Part shown: in pieces, positions 60,873-64,000 of the stretch | Position numbering within the stretch: the first letter of the stretch is position 1 | How the letters are laid out: every line of letters begins with the position of its first letter | DNA from: Thermobifida fusca NBRC 14071 = JCM 3263 | GTDB lineage: Bacteria > Actinomycetota > Actinomycetes > Streptosporangiales > Streptosporangiaceae | Length of the DNA: 64,000 nucleotides | Direction of reading: 5' to 3' | Assembly: GCF_001592045.1 (NCBI RefSeq) | Contig: NZ_BCWB01000040.1 | Coordinates: forward strand, 40,651 to 104,650 | Notes under the pieces: generated by a model | Seen by the model: the letters and a program-made list of their open reading frames with translations, nothing else | Database searches by the model: none | What the model was told of the DNA's origin: nothing | Made by a program: the position numbers and the translations under genes

Positions 60873-61703
60873 GTGCGTGTCCCACTCCTTCTGCGACCCC
60901 GCTGGCTCGGTATCCACCTGCTCGCGCTCCTCGCGGTGCTCACCTGCACCCTGTTCGGCTACTGGCAGTACGAACGGGCGCAGCGGCCGGACCGTGAGAC
61001 GGTGACCAACCCGGTTGCGGATCTTGCCGCGGCGGTGGATATCAGCACGCTGCTCCGCCCCGGCGAGTACATGCCTCAGGACCTCGCTAACGAGGCCGTG
61101 GTCGTGACGGGGACCTACGACGCCGAGCACCAGTTGCTCTCCCCGGCGCTGTCCCCGGACGGCGCTGAAGGGTACTCCGTGGTGATTCCGCTGGTGACCG
61201 AGGACGGCGTCGCGGTAGCGGTGAACCGGGGGTGGATCCCCCTCGACGCCGCCGACGAGGTTCCTCCCCCGCCGGACGGCGAGGTCACGGTCCGCGGCTG
61301 GCTCCAGTTGCCGCAGGACGAGGCGTCACGCGGCTATTCGGCGATCCTCCCGGAGGGGCAGATCGCGCGGATCTCCTCCGCCCTGCTGGTCAACGAGTGG
61401 CCTTACCAGCTCTATGAGGGGTACGTCACGCTAGGGGAGCAGAGTCCGCCGACGCCCGCCGGAGCGGGGAGTGCGTTGGAAGAGTTCCCGCCGCCGGACC
61501 CGCCACAGGGGATCGTGTGGAACTTCCGGAACCTCAGCTATGCCGCCCAGTGGTGGGTGTTCGGGCTGGCCGCCATCGTGTTCTGGGTCTCCCTGATGCG
61601 GCGGGAGCTGGACGACCACCGGAAGGCGCGGCAGGACGGCGGTGCGGCGGCCGAGGGCCCTGCCGAACCGGCTCAGCCGTCGGCGGAGATGGTCGCCGAC
61701 TGA
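60873..61703 (+). CDS. SURF1-family cytochrome oxidase assembly protein (copy 2)
   Basis: This 276-residue paralogue has the hallmarks TLFGYWQYERAQRPD near the N-terminus, PLVTEDGVAVAVNRGWIP in the middle and a C-terminal AAQWWVFGLAAIVFWVSL helix. An acidic/Ala-rich tail follows. Its 3' end overlaps the convergent DUF3817 gene by 31 bases. Confidence 0.92.
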   Translation: MRVPLLLRPRWLGIHLLALLAVLTCTLFGYWQYERAQRPDRETVTNPVADLAAAVDISTLLRPGEYMPQDLANEAVVVTGTYDAEHQLLSPALSPDGAEGYSVVIPLVTEDGVAVAVNRGWIPLDAADEVPPPPDGEVTVRGWLQLPQDEASRGYSAILPEGQIARISSALLVNEWPYQLYEGYVTLGEQSPPTPAGAGSALEEFPPPDPPQGIVWNFRNLSYAAQWWVFGLAAIVFWVSLMRRELDDHRKARQDGGAAAEGPAEPAQPSAEMVAD

Positions 61704-62098
61704 GCGGCACCGGACGTCTGCTCTTCCGCGTCGATCGCGGCCTGCTCCTCGGCTGCGATCTTGCGTTCCACGAAGAATCCCACGACCGGGATCGTGCCGG
61801 ACAGCATGACCCCGACGGTCCGGAGCGCGTTCCACCGGCGCTTGAGCGCCAGCCACAGCACGGACAGCACGAACACCATGTAGATGTAGCCGTGCGGGAT
61901 CGCGATGTACATCATCAGCGGAGTCTCCGCACCGAACCACTGCTCCAAGCCGGCGGGGGCGGGAACCACGGAGAACTGGGCGGTCTCCCCGACGAGGTAT
62001 TTGGCGGGCATCGCCACGAACGTCAACAGCAGCAGCCACGTCGAAGTGACGTAGGCCAGGACACGGTAGACCGTGAGAGGAAGACGCTTGTTCTCCAC
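61673..62098 (-). CDS. DUF3817 membrane protein
   Basis: The 141-residue protein has three or four helices (VLAYVTSTWLLLLTFVAM, IPHGYIYMVFVLSVLWLAL, VGVMLSGTIPVVGFFVE) and the IPHGYIYMVFV signature of DUF3817, a family related to the YdzA/SMR-like membrane proteins of unknown function. GAGGTG precedes GTG 62098; the frame to 62149 is not needed. Confidence 0.9.
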   Translation of the reverse strand: MENKRLPLTVYRVLAYVTSTWLLLLTFVAMPAKYLVGETAQFSVVPAPAGLEQWFGAETPLMMYIAIPHGYIYMVFVLSVLWLALKRRWNALRTVGVMLSGTIPVVGFFVERKIAAEEQAAIDAEEQTSGAAQSATISADG

Positions 62099-62130
62099 TT
62101 GGGCACCTCGGCTTCGACCTCGTGATCGGA

Positions 62131-62176
62131 CCCGGTTGTCCGGCGGCACCGCCCAGGAGGCCGCCGGACAACCGGG
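62131..62176 (-). terminator. Long hairpin after the glycosyltransferase gene
   Basis: A perfect 17-bp stem (cccggttgtccggcggc with its complement) and 12-base loop lies 83 bases after the glycosyltransferase stop and before the DUF3817 start. Confidence 0.8.
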
Positions 62177-62258
62177 CCCGTGTTCTCCGCTTCCTCTTTG
62201 AGACTAAGCGCTGTGCTGGACGCCCGTGACCCGGGTCGGGATGCCGGCTGTGCCGTGG

Positions 62259-63800
62259 TCACGGCGTCTTGACCGGCATACGGGTGGGGCTCTTCCACCG
62301 GCCGTCGGACTTGGTCGTCCACGCTTGCGGAATGGTGATGAGCATCAGGTAGGAGTCGAGCAGCCGCAGCGGCAGGTAGAACAGGCCGTAGAACAGGTAG
62401 CTCGGCCGACGGCGGATCATCGCGACGACGCAGGTGAGGATGTAGTCCGGCACGAAGAGGCCGACCGCCACCGTGCTCAGCGGCAGGACCGAGGTCACCG
62501 CGGCGTAGCCTGCGGCGTACCACTCCACGACGAGCACTTCCTCCCCGAACAGGGCCGGAGGAAGCACGAACACGAAGATCAGCGCGGTCAGCAGGAGCAG
62601 GGCCGCGACCAGAACGATCTCCAGGATGTAGAAGAACAGCGAGAACCAGAAGAGGCTCGGCCAAATACCGTGACGCCGCACGGTCTGCCAGAAGCCGAGG
62701 CTCCACCGCCGCACCTGGCTCTTGTAGTCGCTTAGCGTGAAGGGGTCCTGGGAGTAGGCCTTGGTGTCGGGACGCATCGAGATGCGGCCCAGCTTCTTGT
62801 GGTGCACCTCGAAGGTCATGTTGAAGTCTTCGATGACGAGGCCCTCGGGGTTGATATCCAGGTGCTTCAGGACACTGGTGCGGTAGGTGCTGGCAAACCC
62901 GGGGACGATGAAGGTGACGCTGGTGAATCGCCAGGTCTGGCCGAACCGGAGCATGTACTGCATCAGCCAGTAGAGCCGGTCGCGGTAGGCGGCGATCAGG
63001 CGGCCGATGACGGTGCGCTGCTGCGGCTTCCACTCGGCGACAACGAATCCGGCGACAGCGGCGACCGTGGGGTCCCGCAACTGGTCGCGGACGCCTTTGA
63101 CGTAGTTCTCGTCGAGCTCGGTGTCGGCGTCGAGGATGACGACACCGTCGTAGTTGTCGATGAGGTCGAATTCCTGAATGACCGCTTCGATCGCGCCCGC
63201 CTTACCGCGGTTGGTCAGCAGTTCCAAGACGTTGACACCGGTCTGGGCGGCGATTTCGGCGGTGGCGTCGCTCGAACTGTCCGACACCACGTAGATGTCC
63301 CAGCGGTCGAAGAGTCGAAGGGCGGAACGGATAGCGCCGTCGATGACGGGTTCTTCGTTGTGCGCCGGGATGATGACCGCGAGCGAAATGGTCTCCGGGT
63401 CGGTGTTGACTTTGGGGATCTCGAATTCCCCGGTGTCCGGGTTGAGCACCGGGGTGGGAGTGCGGCGGGCGCGCCGCGCACCGCTTCGGGACCGGGCGGC
63501 GAAGGTGACCCGCTTGTCTTCGTCCCGGATCCGAGCCTTCGCACGGCGTGGAAGCTCCCGGCGGGAGCCGAAGGGATCGCGGCCGAGTAGTTTATGGATC
63601 CATTCATCGATCAGTCTGATCAGGCCGATCAGCGACCAGACCATGAGGTTGAGGCCTACCCCGATGATCAGCAGGAAGGCAACCGGGGTGTCGTTACCGG
63701 AGCCGAGGACGAACCTGAGCCACAGCATGAAGAGAAGTGCTGCGGTTGCCAACGAGAGCAGGCCCGCCAACCAGCTCCCGATGAAACGGGCAGTGCGCAC
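62259..63800 (-). CDS. Processive family 2 glycosyltransferase, membrane-bound
   Basis: This 513-residue protein has two N-terminal membrane helices, a GT-A domain (VIIPAHNEEPVIDGAI, ILDADTELD as DxD, GLVIEDFNMTFE with the ED acid, QVRRWSLGFWQ as Q-x-x-R-W) and several C-terminal helices. This is the layout of hyaluronan, cellulose and poly-N-acetylglucosamine synthases, so it likely makes and exports a polysaccharide. No accessory export genes are in view. GGAGG lies before GTG 63800. Confidence 0.92.
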   Translation of the reverse strand: MRTARFIGSWLAGLLSLATAALLFMLWLRFVLGSGNDTPVAFLLIIGVGLNLMVWSLIGLIRLIDEWIHKLLGRDPFGSRRELPRRAKARIRDEDKRVTFAARSRSGARRARRTPTPVLNPDTGEFEIPKVNTDPETISLAVIIPAHNEEPVIDGAIRSALRLFDRWDIYVVSDSSSDATAEIAAQTGVNVLELLTNRGKAGAIEAVIQEFDLIDNYDGVVILDADTELDENYVKGVRDQLRDPTVAAVAGFVVAEWKPQQRTVIGRLIAAYRDRLYWLMQYMLRFGQTWRFTSVTFIVPGFASTYRTSVLKHLDINPEGLVIEDFNMTFEVHHKKLGRISMRPDTKAYSQDPFTLSDYKSQVRRWSLGFWQTVRRHGIWPSLFWFSLFFYILEIVLVAALLLLTALIFVFVLPPALFGEEVLVVEWYAAGYAAVTSVLPLSTVAVGLFVPDYILTCVVAMIRRRPSYLFYGLFYLPLRLLDSYLMLITIPQAWTTKSDGRWKSPTRMPVKTP

Positions 63801-64000
63801 TAGGGACCTCCGCAGAGTGTTGGGGTGACAGCGGGTGGCATAAAACTACCGTTAGATGGACGTTTCAACGGCACGGTGAGTTGTCCTGGGGCGATCAACG
63901 AAAACCGGATTACGAAAAATTGTGTATGTGGATCGACCGCAAGTCTGCACCATTGCTTTGGTAATCCGGGAGCACCGCCTCACCGTATGGATTGTTCCGA

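Noticed and set aside
1..64000. tRNA, rRNA, CRISPR arrays, transposases or prophage genes
   Set aside because: None was recognised; the holin-X-like gene at 25343 belongs to a chromosomal family and has no phage genes around it.

Overview
The window looks like chromosome of a high-GC, thermophilic-type actinomycete, most likely Thermobifida or a close Nocardiopsaceae relative. This is an inference from GC-rich codon use, a WhiB protein, BldG with its partner anti-sigma factor, a chaplin with a sortase signal, a membrane H+-pyrophosphatase, a 6C RNA and a secreted pectate lyase; no rRNA was available to confirm it. I recognise no insertion sequence, prophage, CRISPR array, rRNA or tRNA.

Positions 1-15179 carry a conserved actinobacterial block that, from memory, follows the order of Mycobacterium tuberculosis Rv3683 to Rv3671c. 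It holds a metallophosphoesterase, a YqeY-like protein, a bifunctional PASTA penicillin-binding protein, WhiB, two ArsA/Get3-like ATPases, a DUF4177 protein, RidA, two NUDIX hydrolases, a metallo-beta-lactamase-fold hydrolase, Crp, endonuclease III and a MarP-type membrane serine protease. The left edge cuts a PAS-PAS-GAF sensor whose last visible residues are the usual lead-in to a SpoIIE phosphatase domain.

Positions 15279-24352 hold the anti-sigma factor/BldG pair, a divergent DUF1998-type helicase and a minus-strand Tad secretion operon (CpaE-like, TadA, TadB, TadC, DUF4244 pilin-like, TadE, a second TadE-like). Upstream of the operon lie a 6C RNA and an unexplained inverted-repeat element. 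Positions 24352-27187 hold a degenerate Fic protein divergent from a holin-like, alpha/beta-hydrolase and DUF309 operon.

Positions 27760-45594 contain the H+-pyrophosphatase, SixA, SerB, tandem DUF1707 proteins, an ABC ATPase, a TauE/SafE permease, an HD hydrolase, a TetR regulator beside a hydrolase, a CapA lipoprotein, a Fur-family regulator, a triple-chaplin LPVTG protein, a membrane nuclease/phosphatase-family protein and SURF1. Positions 45909-64000 contain a DoxX protein behind a cluster of palindromes, two methyltransferases, a pectate lyase with a CRP-like operator, an esterase, purQ and purL without purS, a release-factor-like protein, a membrane Ser/Thr kinase, a second SURF1, a DUF3817 protein and a processive family 2 glycosyltransferase.

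Two patterns run through the window. At least eight genes start 6-7 bases after a TANNNT box with no Shine-Dalgarno, which suggests leaderless transcripts and corrects several starts. Three of the four alpha/beta-hydrolases have Gly where the nucleophilic Ser or Asp should be.
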